Shown here one piece after another: positions 26,001 through 33,280 of a DNA stretch of 46,920 nucleotides. Origin of the DNA: Pirellulaceae bacterium (GTDB taxonomy: Bacteria; Planctomycetota; Planctomycetia; Pirellulales; Pirellulaceae); assembly GCA_016784735.1 (NCBI GenBank), contig JADHUC010000045.1:1-46920 (forward strand). Direction: 5' to 3'. The position numbers and the translations under genes were made by a program. A model generated the notes under the pieces. The model was not told the DNA's origin. It did not search any database and saw nothing but the letters and a program-made list of their open reading frames with translations. Each line of letters starts with the position of its first letter. The stretch's first letter is position 1.

Positions 26001-26552
26001 GATTTGATCTAACGAACCGGTGGCCTTGCGCGGCGACGTGGCCTCCTCCTGGCCATTGACAAACAGACGCATTTGGGATCCGTCGTACGTTGCCGCGACA
26101 TGGTACCACTGGTCCATTTCCCAATCGGTCTGAGCGGAGCCGAGCGAGACAATCTGCCCGTCCAGCCACAAAAGGAATCCCAGACGATTGCTGCTGAAAC
26201 GCAATGCATAGGAACCGTCTTTGCGAACGACCGACGGGAAGCCGGATGGAGACATCTGGTGTGGCTTTATCCAGGTTTCGATCGACAGTGACTTCTCGAG
26301 GCAAAAATCGGGAGAATGCGGGCACGTGGCCCACGTGGTCTTGCCGTCGAACTGAAGACCCGTGTTCGCGACTCCTTTGACCAGGAGGCCGTTGGATATG
26401 ATCGCATCGTTTCCTCGGCCGGAATCGTCGACGATCACGCGACCCTTGTGCCGATCGAAGCTCCATTGGCCGACAAGTCCTGGCGCCGGTTCCGCCGCCG
26501 TCACCGTTGCCGCGTTCACAATTACTACCGATAAGACGATCAAAGCACGCAT
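23097..26552 (-). CDS. Exported LamG / FAD-oxidoreductase / discoidin-like fusion
   Basis: An 1151-residue protein. In order: Sec signal peptide (1-19, no twin arginine); LamG/concanavalin-like domain (about 25-225: VGQWSFD, LQFDGKTTW, WYHVAATYDGSQMRLFVNG); a linker beta-sandwich (about 260-395); an FAD-dependent oxidoreductase (about 424-870) starting YDVIVVGAGAAGSCAALASA and ending near DNLLFAGRNASVTH; and a C-terminal F5/8 type C (discoidin-like) domain (about 1000-1151). The FAD part is paralogous to the 463-residue enzyme at 4852. LamG and discoidin modules probably bind glycans. Because export appears to be Sec-dependent, FAD must be acquired after translocation, unless a Tat motif has been missed. 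GAGG lies 9 nt before the ATG. Confidence 0.9.
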   Translation of the reverse strand: MRALIVLSVVIVNAATVTAAEPAPGLVGQWSFDRHKGRVIVDDSGRGNDAIISNGLLVKGVANTGLQFDGKTTWATCPHSPDFCLEKSLSIETWIKPHQMSPSGFPSVVRKDGSYALRFSSNRLGFLLWLDGQIVSLGSAQTDWEMDQWYHVAATYDGSQMRLFVNGQEEATSPRKATGSLDQIDNSLGIGSSGSGHLFHGVIDEVHLYDRAIAAEKIKASYEQGLASLRAQKDVVVEPRRVGETWSEFRKPKRKIRAIVDGFLWIDAEDFTDYGGWLLDTQFVHLMGSAYLIAAGVGKPVDDATVDVNVPKAGKYRLWVRAKNWLKEHSPGRFAVRVGDMLSDKDFGVTETEDWTWQSGGEFQLSAGRIRISLHDLTGYYGRCDALLLTTDLTYTPPDEVRKIHPERSRLTGFSLEPKLVGDYDVIVVGAGAAGSCAALASARMGAKTALIQNRPVLGGNASIELGVPISGASCCHRNARESGIIEEVGRIKARYGYPKMSEPFRVAAEQEPNLSVHMNRHVFNVEMANDQTIGAVKAVDTLTGEISVFRAKMFLDCTGDGWVGYFAGAEFRMGREAGNEFNESLAPESPDQITMSGCLMGQRALSYRSENVGRPVDYVPPPWAAKLPLGDRLGRRPRGFTGGEWWLEHPGTIDDLWDAERARDELIRISFGYWDYIKNSWPERDQAACYALTYVPITDAKRESRRLIGDYILNQNDVQEGRVFPDRISYGGWPLDIHHPEGIFSGEEGPFDFNPHVPVYTIPYRCLYSKNIDNLLFAGRNASVTHVALGTVRVQGTLAPLGQAAGTAAAMCLDHNVTPRQLYQEHIQDLQQTLLKHDQYIPEVVNEDPKDLARKAKITASSTARFEPFGRRSVQPAKEVHPLNMPRAVVFPRGLKDRWRSVSLLLVSERDEPTEVTLHVRGATATSDFSTGEDLAVASAMVPPRRESFVEFPVNCTIQSPFVWLWLPATEGISWRLMTRAPIGSCRAYGVGGDREGTVVQGQYYAAAVDPPLAIPADYSSENAVNGATRMQGQSTNLWASDPDQRLPQWISLDFSESTTLNTICLTFDTDMNNRYHDVPFVRGCVRDYELSYYDGTGWNTLVSESGNFQRRRIHRFDSVVASSLKLTVHATCGAPSARLFEIRVYDESQ

Positions 26553-26624
26553 GGAAGAAAACCTCGTACCATGTTCCTGAAACGTGTAGCTGAATTCGCA
26601 AGAATTCAGGGCATTTCGACGCCA

Positions 26625-27200
26625 TCAAGCGTGCAGTTTACGCAGCAGGAAGGCCATGTTGCCTGCGAGGTTCTTGACGGTTTGCATGCCCTCCTCGTCA
26701 CTCGCGACCTCGCCTTTTTCCTTGCCGATGGCAATGTTCCAGTACGTGGATCCCGGAACGAACATCTCGTTGATCAGGAAGAAGTAGTTGAGCTGGGCGA
26801 AGGTGAAATTCTGGCCAGCTCGTCGAGCCACGACGATCGCTGCACCGACCTTGTGCCGAAGAAACTTGTCGTTTCTGTAAGACACGTACCCTACACGGTC
26901 CAACAGCGCCATCGTCTGCGGTGTGGCCGACCCGAAGTACACGGGCGAGCCGACCAAGATGCCATCGGCCTCCCGGAACGCGTCGATGATCCCCTCGAAG
27001 CCCGGATCATCCTGGACGCACGCGGGCGGATTCATGCCAACACAGGCGGCGCACCCGTCGCACGGCCGTATCTCGCGGTCAGCCAGCGAAATGAACTCGG
27101 TTTCTAGCCCTTCGGACTCAAGTTCCTTCAACGCGGTCTGGATCAGCAGTTCCGTGTTTCCGCCACTCCGTGGACTGCCTGATATTCCAAGTACTTTCAT
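26625..27200 (-). CDS. Iron-sulfur flavoprotein / NADPH-dependent FMN reductase-like
   Basis: A 191-residue cytoplasmic protein with a flavodoxin-like fold. The N-terminal FMN phosphate loop is SGSPRSGGNTELL (about residues 7-19). A compact Cys motif follows, CDGCAACVGMNPPAC, spacing C-x2-C-x2-C-x7-C, typical of Isf-type iron-sulfur flavoproteins that carry a 4Fe-4S cluster. GSPVYFGSATPQTMALLDR is the conserved second FMN loop. It probably transfers electrons from NAD(P)H or ferredoxin to small acceptors; the partner is unknown. GGGAGG lies 5 nt before the ATG. It is divergent from the exported flavodoxin operon. Confidence 0.9.
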   Translation of the reverse strand: MKVLGISGSPRSGGNTELLIQTALKELESEGLETEFISLADREIRPCDGCAACVGMNPPACVQDDPGFEGIIDAFREADGILVGSPVYFGSATPQTMALLDRVGYVSYRNDKFLRHKVGAAIVVARRAGQNFTFAQLNYFFLINEMFVPGSTYWNIAIGKEKGEVASDEEGMQTVKNLAGNMAFLLRKLHA

Positions 27201-27380
27201 TGTTGCCTCCCATAAACGCTCATGTCGCTGAGCTGCTCAAGTTCCTGTGTCGGATTCGTCAATAGACAATCGGCGTACGATTATGGGCCAGGCAGGCGAA
27301 TCAGTCCACCGGGTGGAAAACCGGGGACAGTTCGTTTGCCACGCGGTCCCGCGGTGGTTATCGTGGAAGCGAAGGAGGTG

Positions 27381-27516
27381 GGTGTCGGGTTTCGGGTGTC
27401 AGGTGTCAGGGGGGATGGGTTTCGGGGCACGGATACTGTGTACCGAGTGCTGTGTACCGAGTGCTGAGTACTGAGTACTCCTTTCCCGACACCCGAACAC
27501 CGACACCTGACACCCC
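27381..27516. repeat. Repeat-rich inverted segment in divergent intergenic region
   Basis: The 351-nt gap 27201-27551 holds, on its right side, GTGTCGGG/GGTGTCAGG-type units (27381-27410), then several GTACTGAGTACTGAG-like units (about 27440-27480), then the reverse complement of the first type (27485-27516). The outer parts can pair. The left part of the gap shows nothing recognisable except the two ribosome-binding sites at its ends. Confidence 0.75.
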
Positions 27517-27551
27517 AGTTCAGACAACGCGCAAACGCGAGGAGATCAATC

Positions 27552-28199
27552 ATGAGATACAATCAGCTCGGCAAACGAATGATCGTACTGACCGTGTTGG
27601 CAATGTTCGCGCACGGAGCGGCGTCACAGAGCTTCGCGGAAGACTCGGCGTCGAGCGGCACCGCTGATGGCAAGACGGTACGCGTGTTGGTTGTGTACCA
27701 TTCGTTGTCCGGAAATACGGAGCGAATGGCCAATGGTGTTGCGGATGGTGTCAAGCGAGTGGCGGGAGCCGTGGCGATTGTGAAGAAAATCGAAGCGGTG
27801 AAGAAGGAGGATTTGGAGGCCGCCGATGGGATCGTCCTGGGATCGCCGGCCTACTTCGCTAACATCGCGGGCAAAATGAAGTTGGCCATTGACGATTGGA
27901 ACTGGAAGCTGAAGGTGGACTTTACGGACAAGGTCGGCGGTGCGTTCGCTACCGGCGGCGGCCAGACGGGCGGCAAGGAACACGTGGTGGTTTCGCTGCT
28001 TCTGTTTATGTTGAACAACCGCATGATTGTTGCCGGCCCCCTTTACGAAGACGAAGAAGGCAAGGACATTTGGGGCGAACTGGGCGCGTCGGCCATGACC
28101 GGACCGCTCGATCCCGGCGTCGGACCCCACGAACTCGACGCCGCTCGCCGCCTGGGCGAACGCGTGGCGAAGATTGCCAAGAAGATGAAGTCGAAGTAG
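27552..28199 (+). CDS. Exported flavodoxin-family protein
   Basis: A 215-residue protein. Sec-type signal peptide (about 1-29, ending ASQSFAED). The flavodoxin fold has the FMN phosphate loop HSLSGNTERMA (about residues 50-60), the second loop LGSPAYFANIAGKMKLAID and the third ATGGGQTGGKEH, as in WrbA/NAD(P)H-quinone reductase-like flavodoxins. Flavodoxins are normally cytoplasmic, so an N-terminal signal is unusual. Downstream, the RND adaptor starts 20 nt after the stop and the RND pump 2 nt after that, so the three genes are probably co-transcribed. A redox role in the periplasm tied to efflux is inference. GGAGA lies 6-7 nt before the ATG. Confidence 0.88.
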   Translation: MRYNQLGKRMIVLTVLAMFAHGAASQSFAEDSASSGTADGKTVRVLVVYHSLSGNTERMANGVADGVKRVAGAVAIVKKIEAVKKEDLEAADGIVLGSPAYFANIAGKMKLAIDDWNWKLKVDFTDKVGGAFATGGGQTGGKEHVVVSLLLFMLNNRMIVAGPLYEDEEGKDIWGELGASAMTGPLDPGVGPHELDAARRLGERVAKIAKKMKSK

Positions 28200-28219
28200 A
28201 CACGTTCTGGGAATGCAAA

Positions 28220-29482
28220 ATGATCATTCGGCGAATAGTATTTGCGTTGGTGGTTTTTCTTTCGACCGTTTTCGCCTCATCGGTCGGGGCTCAACCCAGC
28301 GGTCCGATGTCGGTCGTGGTGAGCCGCGTGGACCAGCGAGAGGTCTCTGCCGGCCAGACCTTCGTGGGCACGGTGCTGCCGTCTCGCAGGAGTATCGTCG
28401 GCAGCGCGGTAGACGCACGAGTTGTCGGACTGCTCGTAAACGACGGCGATTGGGTCCGCGAGGGCGAACCGCTGGCGCAACTACGAACGACGACGGTGGA
28501 ACTGGAGCTGACTTCGGCCAAAGCCGAGTTGAAGCTGCGAGAACACGAATTGGAGGAACTGAAGAACGGTTCGCGGCCGGAAGAGATTGCACAGGCCAAA
28601 GCATCGCTGGCACGAGCAGAAGCGTTGTTCGACTACGAGAAATCCCGCCTGGAACGAACGGACGCGTTGTACGCCAAAGGCAGAATCAGCTCCAAGGAAG
28701 AGCTGGACGAGGTTCGCTCGATGAAGGCCGCGGCCGAGCAGTCGTTGCTGGTAGCAAGAGCCGCATACGATCTGGCGGTCGAAGGGCCTCGGATAGAGAA
28801 GATCTCGCAGGCAGAAGCTCGGGTGGAAATACAGAAAGCCGAGGTGGCCCGATTAGAGGATCATCTGCAGAGATTCACCATCCGCGCACCCTATGACAGC
28901 TATGTTACCGCGGAGCACACCGAAGTGGGCCAGTGGATTTCGCGGTCCGATCCCGTTGTCGAGGTTGCTGCGATTGACCCGGTGGAGATCACCGTGGCCG
29001 TGCCGGAGGCCTACATCGCGGCGCTGCGAGCGGGCAGTTTGGCGTCGATCGCGCCGGATGCCATGCCTGGAAAGGTCTACGCCGCCGCAATCTCGCGCAT
29101 TGTACCGCAGGCAGACGTTCGTTCCCGAAGCTTCCCAGTGAAGATAGAACTACCGAACCCGCGCACCGACGACGGTCACGAACTGAAAGCCGGCATGCTG
29201 GTACGGGTCACACTGGCCGTGGGCGATCCGCAACTCGCTTTGTTGGTGCACAAGGACGCCTTGGTACTGGGCGGAAGAACGCCGGTGGTGTACGTCGTGG
29301 AAAACGATCCAGCAAGCAAGAAAGCCACGGTCCGAGGCGTCGCCGTGCAACTTGGCGTCGCCGACCAGGGCGACATCCAGGTTATAGGCGATTTGAAGGC
29401 CGGTCAGCAGGTGGTTGTGCGAGGTAACGAACGTTTGCGACCGGGCGCGCCGGTTACAGTTGTGGAGGATCCCGGGAAATAA
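28220..29482 (+). CDS. RND efflux periplasmic adaptor (membrane fusion protein)
   Basis: A 420-residue protein. Sec signal peptide (1-24, ending SSVGAQ). The HlyD/AcrA layout is visible: a lipoyl-like half (IVGSAVDARVVGLLVNDGDWVREGEPL), a long coiled-coil hairpin (about 90-200, rich in E/K/A/L), the second lipoyl half (FTIRAPYDSYVTAEHTEVG), beta-barrel and membrane-proximal domains. Adaptors link an inner-membrane RND pump to an outer-membrane channel. No TolC-like channel gene is in the window. The same frame is open from 27896 inside the flavodoxin gene, but the signal peptide fixes the start at ATG 28220. It is second in an operon, with the pump starting 2 nt downstream. Confidence 0.92.
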   Translation: MIIRRIVFALVVFLSTVFASSVGAQPSGPMSVVVSRVDQREVSAGQTFVGTVLPSRRSIVGSAVDARVVGLLVNDGDWVREGEPLAQLRTTTVELELTSAKAELKLREHELEELKNGSRPEEIAQAKASLARAEALFDYEKSRLERTDALYAKGRISSKEELDEVRSMKAAAEQSLLVARAAYDLAVEGPRIEKISQAEARVEIQKAEVARLEDHLQRFTIRAPYDSYVTAEHTEVGQWISRSDPVVEVAAIDPVEITVAVPEAYIAALRAGSLASIAPDAMPGKVYAAAISRIVPQADVRSRSFPVKIELPNPRTDDGHELKAGMLVRVTLAVGDPQLALLVHKDALVLGGRTPVVYVVENDPASKKATVRGVAVQLGVADQGDIQVIGDLKAGQQVVVRGNERLRPGAPVTVVEDPGK

Positions 29483-29484
29483 TC

Positions 29485-32400
29485 ATGCATCCCATCGAAG
29501 CATTCATTCGCAACCCGGTGAAAGTCGCCGTCGGCGTGCTGATCGTCGTCCTGTTCGGCATGATTGGGCTGCTGCGGATGCCCATGCAGCTCACGCCCGA
29601 AGTGCAAATTCCCACCATTACGATCCAGACGCGTTGGCCAGGGGCCAGTCCGCAGGAGGTCGAGCGCGAGATCGTCCGGGAACAGGAAGAATTCCTGCAG
29701 AGCGTCGAAGGCGTCACCAAGATGACCTCCGAAAGCCAGGATTCAGTGGGGACCATCACGCTGGAATTCCTGGTGGGAACCAACATGGACGAAGCGCTGC
29801 TGAAGGTGAACAGCCGCTTGCAGCAGGTGCCCGAGTATCCCATCGATGCGGACCAACCGGTGATCAGCACGGCCGGCGCGTCCGACCGACCCATCGCGTG
29901 GTTCATCCTCAGCGCTCGCATGCCGCCCGACGAACGGATTCGGCAATTCCAGAAGGACCACTCGAAATTGGCCACAGCGCTCGATCCGGTGTTGGCTTCC
30001 CAGAATCCCGGCTTGGCAGCGTTGCGTTTGCGGCGTGCGGCAGCGAAGCACGAAGAGATCAAAGAACTGTTGCCTTTGGACATCGACGTCCCCAAGCTGC
30101 GGAAATTTGCCGAAGACCGCCTCGAGGCTGCGTTCGAACGCGTCGAGGGTGTGTCCAACTCCAATGTGTTTGGCGGCGAAGAACCGGAAATGCAGGTCGT
30201 CGTCGATCCCAACAAGCTGGCCGCGCGAGGGTTGACCGTTGCGGATGTGCGCCGGGTGCTCCGCGAACAGAACAAGGATACATCGGGCGGCGATTTCTGG
30301 GAGGGGAAACGGCGCTGGGTAGTTCGCACGTTGGGCCAATTCCACTCCGCTGAGCAAGTGGAGAGCCAGATTCTGGCAATTCATGACGGTACACCCGTGC
30401 TGGTTGGCGACGTGGCGGAAGTGCGGCAGGGCTACAAAAAGGCCGACGGAATGGTACGCCGTTTCGGCACGGCCTCAATTGCGGTCAACGCCCAACGCGA
30501 AACCGGGGCGAACGTTCTGGACGTGATGGACGGGCTGCGCGAGGCCAATCGCCGTCTGAACGAAGGGATTCTGAAGGATCGCGGTTTGGTGCTGACTCAG
30601 GTTTACGACGAGACCGAATACATCGATTCGGCTGTCGGGTTGGTCACGCAGAACATCGTGTTCGGCGGCACCCTGACCGTGATCGTGTTGCTGATATTCC
30701 TTCGCAGCGGCCGGTCGACCTTGGTGATCGGTTTGGCGATCCCCATCAGCATTATTGGCACGTTCTTGATGTTGCACCTGATGGGCCGTTCGCTGAACGT
30801 GATCAGCTTGGCGGGGTTGGCCTTCGCCGTAGGGATGCTGGTCGACAACGCGGTGGTGGTGTTGGAAAACATATATCGGCACTACCAGCAGGGAGACGCC
30901 CCGTTCGATGCTGCCGTGCGGGGCACGAAGGAAGTCTGGGGGGCCGTGGTGGCGTCGACAGTTACCACGCTTGCCGTATTCCTACCCGTGCTGTTTGTCG
31001 AGGAAGAAGCCGGGCAACTCTTCCGCGACATCGCACTGGCGATCAGTTCTGCGGTCGGGTTATCTCTGTTTGTTTCCGTGACCGTGATTCCCACGCTCGC
31101 CGCTCGGCTGTTGAGGCGAGATGTGCAGGATTCGGCGCGTAACGACGGATCGACTCGGCTGAGCTTCTTCGATTTCGTGGGGCGTGGTTTCGTGGAATTC
31201 GTAGTCGGCCTGAACGCGGCCGTGCAACGAAGCACGCTGCGCCGTTTGGGTGTCGTTGTGATGCTCGTCGGTGCTTCTTTCCTGGGGAGCTACCTGCTGT
31301 GGCCGAAGGTCGAGTATCTACCGATGGGCAATCGCAATCTGGTGTTCGGTATCATTATGCCGCCGCCCGGCTACAATCTGGGTCAGTTGCAGCAGATCGG
31401 CCAAGTGGTCGAAGACGAACTGAGCCCCTATTGGGATATCGACCCGGAAAGCGCGGCCGCCGACAGTTTACCATATCCTGCCATCGGCGACTTCTTCTAT
31501 GTGGCTCGCGGTCGCCAGGTCTTCCTGGGGCTGCGCGCTGCCGATCCCGCGCGTGCCTTCGAACTGGTTCCTCTGGTGTTCGATCTGCGCACGAAAATAC
31601 CGGGGACGATTGTGGTCGCCAGCCAATCGAGTCTGTTCGAACGCGGCTTGGCTGCCGGTCGAACCATCGACATCGAGATTACGGGCCCGGAAATCGAGCG
31701 ACTGGTCGGGATCGGTGGGCAAATCATGGGCAGCCTAATGGATCCGCGAGCACCGATTATCGAGGGAGTCCAAGCACGGCCGATTCCCAGTTTGGATCTT
31801 TCCAGTCCGGAGGTCCACGTCGAGCCAAAACTGGTGCAGGCAGCGGACGTTGGAATCACGGCAACCGACCTTGGCTATACGGTCAACGCAATGATCGATG
31901 GAGCGTACGCCGGCGACTACTTCATCGGCGGCGACAAGATCGATCTGGTCATCCTGGGCAACGCGGACTTTTCTGCCCGCACTCAGGACCTGGAGGGGCT
32001 GCCCGTGGCGACCCCCACTGGGCAGGTTATGCCAATCGGAGCACTGGCCAAAGTGCGGCTGAGCAGCGGACCTGAACAGATCAACCACCGGGAGCGCCAA
32101 CGGGCAATCACGATTCAGGTCACTCCACCACCAACGGTAGCGCTGGAGGACGCCATCGACCGGATCAACCGAGAGATTCTCGATCCGCTGCGCGGAAGCG
32201 GCCAGTTGGGAGCCGAATACACGATCACCCTGAGTGGCGCGGCAGACAAACTGCTGCAGACGTGGCTGGCGCTGCGGTGGAACATCCTGTTGGCCTTGTT
32301 GATTACCTATCTGCTGATGGCAGCCCTGTTCGAATCATGGGTATACCCGCTGGTGATCATCTTCAGCGTGCCGCTTGGCGCTGTCGGCGGGGTGGTGGGT

Positions 32401-32916
32401 CTGAAGCTACTGAGCTTCTACCTGATGCTGCGAGGGCAGCCACCACAAACGCTCGACGTGCTGACCATGCTCGGGTTCGTGATTCTAATTGGTACCGTAG
32501 TCAATAACGCAATTTTGATCGTTCATCAATCGTTGAATCACATGCGTCTGGAGCATTACACGGCGCGAGATGCGATCCTGGAAAGCGTGCGGACGCGCAT
32601 CCGGCCGATCTTCATGACGACGACAACAACGCTTTTCGCCTTGATGCCCCTCGTGCTCTTTCCCGGAGCCGGCAGCGAACTCTATCGCGGGCTGGGCAGC
32701 GTCGTCCTGGGGGGACTACTCGTTTCCACCATTTTCACGCTCGTGCTCGTTCCCACGCTGTTCAGTCTGCTGGTCGAGTGGACGGGCATCGCGCGGAGAT
32801 ACTCGATCCAAGACGCTTCAACGCCGGACGACGCGGTCATTGAAACCAGACCTACTTCGTCGAACGCTCCGGTCGACCAGAGCGATGTCCGTCGCGAAGA
32901 CGTTCACCGACAATAA
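29485..32916 (+). CDS. RND family efflux transporter (inner-membrane pump)
   Basis: A 1143-residue protein with the twelve-helix RND plan and two large periplasmic loops. The start is typical (FIRNPVKVAVGVLIVVLFG...TRWPGASPQEVE). TM4 carries GMLVDNAVVVLENI with Asp454; the second Asp of AcrB is Asn here. TM10 has GTVVNNAILIVHQ where AcrB has a Lys. Both substitutions occur in known hydrophobe/metal RND subfamilies, so the proton relay differs from AcrB but the pump need not be dead. A helical insert of about 50 residues lies in the first porter loop (about 150-205). Substrate unknown. It is last in the flavodoxin-adaptor-pump operon. Confidence 0.93.
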   Translation: MHPIEAFIRNPVKVAVGVLIVVLFGMIGLLRMPMQLTPEVQIPTITIQTRWPGASPQEVEREIVREQEEFLQSVEGVTKMTSESQDSVGTITLEFLVGTNMDEALLKVNSRLQQVPEYPIDADQPVISTAGASDRPIAWFILSARMPPDERIRQFQKDHSKLATALDPVLASQNPGLAALRLRRAAAKHEEIKELLPLDIDVPKLRKFAEDRLEAAFERVEGVSNSNVFGGEEPEMQVVVDPNKLAARGLTVADVRRVLREQNKDTSGGDFWEGKRRWVVRTLGQFHSAEQVESQILAIHDGTPVLVGDVAEVRQGYKKADGMVRRFGTASIAVNAQRETGANVLDVMDGLREANRRLNEGILKDRGLVLTQVYDETEYIDSAVGLVTQNIVFGGTLTVIVLLIFLRSGRSTLVIGLAIPISIIGTFLMLHLMGRSLNVISLAGLAFAVGMLVDNAVVVLENIYRHYQQGDAPFDAAVRGTKEVWGAVVASTVTTLAVFLPVLFVEEEAGQLFRDIALAISSAVGLSLFVSVTVIPTLAARLLRRDVQDSARNDGSTRLSFFDFVGRGFVEFVVGLNAAVQRSTLRRLGVVVMLVGASFLGSYLLWPKVEYLPMGNRNLVFGIIMPPPGYNLGQLQQIGQVVEDELSPYWDIDPESAAADSLPYPAIGDFFYVARGRQVFLGLRAADPARAFELVPLVFDLRTKIPGTIVVASQSSLFERGLAAGRTIDIEITGPEIERLVGIGGQIMGSLMDPRAPIIEGVQARPIPSLDLSSPEVHVEPKLVQAADVGITATDLGYTVNAMIDGAYAGDYFIGGDKIDLVILGNADFSARTQDLEGLPVATPTGQVMPIGALAKVRLSSGPEQINHRERQRAITIQVTPPPTVALEDAIDRINREILDPLRGSGQLGAEYTITLSGAADKLLQTWLALRWNILLALLITYLLMAALFESWVYPLVIIFSVPLGAVGGVVGLKLLSFYLMLRGQPPQTLDVLTMLGFVILIGTVVNNAILIVHQSLNHMRLEHYTARDAILESVRTRIRPIFMTTTTTLFALMPLVLFPGAGSELYRGLGSVVLGGLLVSTIFTLVLVPTLFSLLVEWTGIARRYSIQDASTPDDAVIETRPTSSNAPVDQSDVRREDVHRQ

Positions 32917-32941
32917 TCCCGAAGGGATGGTCCCATGTCAG

Positions 32942-33128
32942 CCCAGGGTGGAGCGACGAGCGTGATAACGGTCGTCGCGCAACCCTGGGAAACAAGTTAG
33001 ACAGTAGCGATAGCCCCAAGGGGGCGGCCCTAACCGCCGGGATCATTCACGATTAGGGCCGCCCCTTTGGGGCTTCGGCGCCATTCGACTCCCCACCCAG
33101 GGTTGCATAGGATCGCCCCGTTTGGGGC
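32942..33128. repeat. Compound palindromic repeat cluster
   Basis: The 364-nt gap 32917-33280 holds three palindromic units. CCCAGGGT...ACCCTGGG brackets 32942-32989. An inverted repeat has 22-nt arms at 33012-33033 and 33053-33074 with one mismatch (core CCAAGGGGGCGGCC). A short GCCCCGTTTGGGGC hairpin is at 33115-33128. The gap lies between the convergent pump and propeller genes. No coding potential is apparent in the remainder (33129-33280). Confidence 0.82.
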
Positions 33129-33280
33129 TGGTCCGTGGGCGCTGCGTCCGACAACAAAACGAACGCACGCGCGACGCGCAATCCGCGAAGGCTCCGTTGA
33201 CACAAGTGTCGCGAGGCCAATCAGTTTCGTTTGTGCCGGACTGATCCTTGTCATTGCTGGCATCACCTCACAATGCGTGT

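Noticed and set aside
27896..28219. A 5' extension of the RND adaptor frame
   Set aside because: It overlaps the flavodoxin gene; the adaptor signal peptide begins at ATG 28220.
30835..30850. Loss of the second TM4 Asp in the RND pump as evidence of an inactive transporter
   Set aside because: Asn at this position and no Lys in TM10 are common in other RND subfamilies; the rest of the pump is intact.
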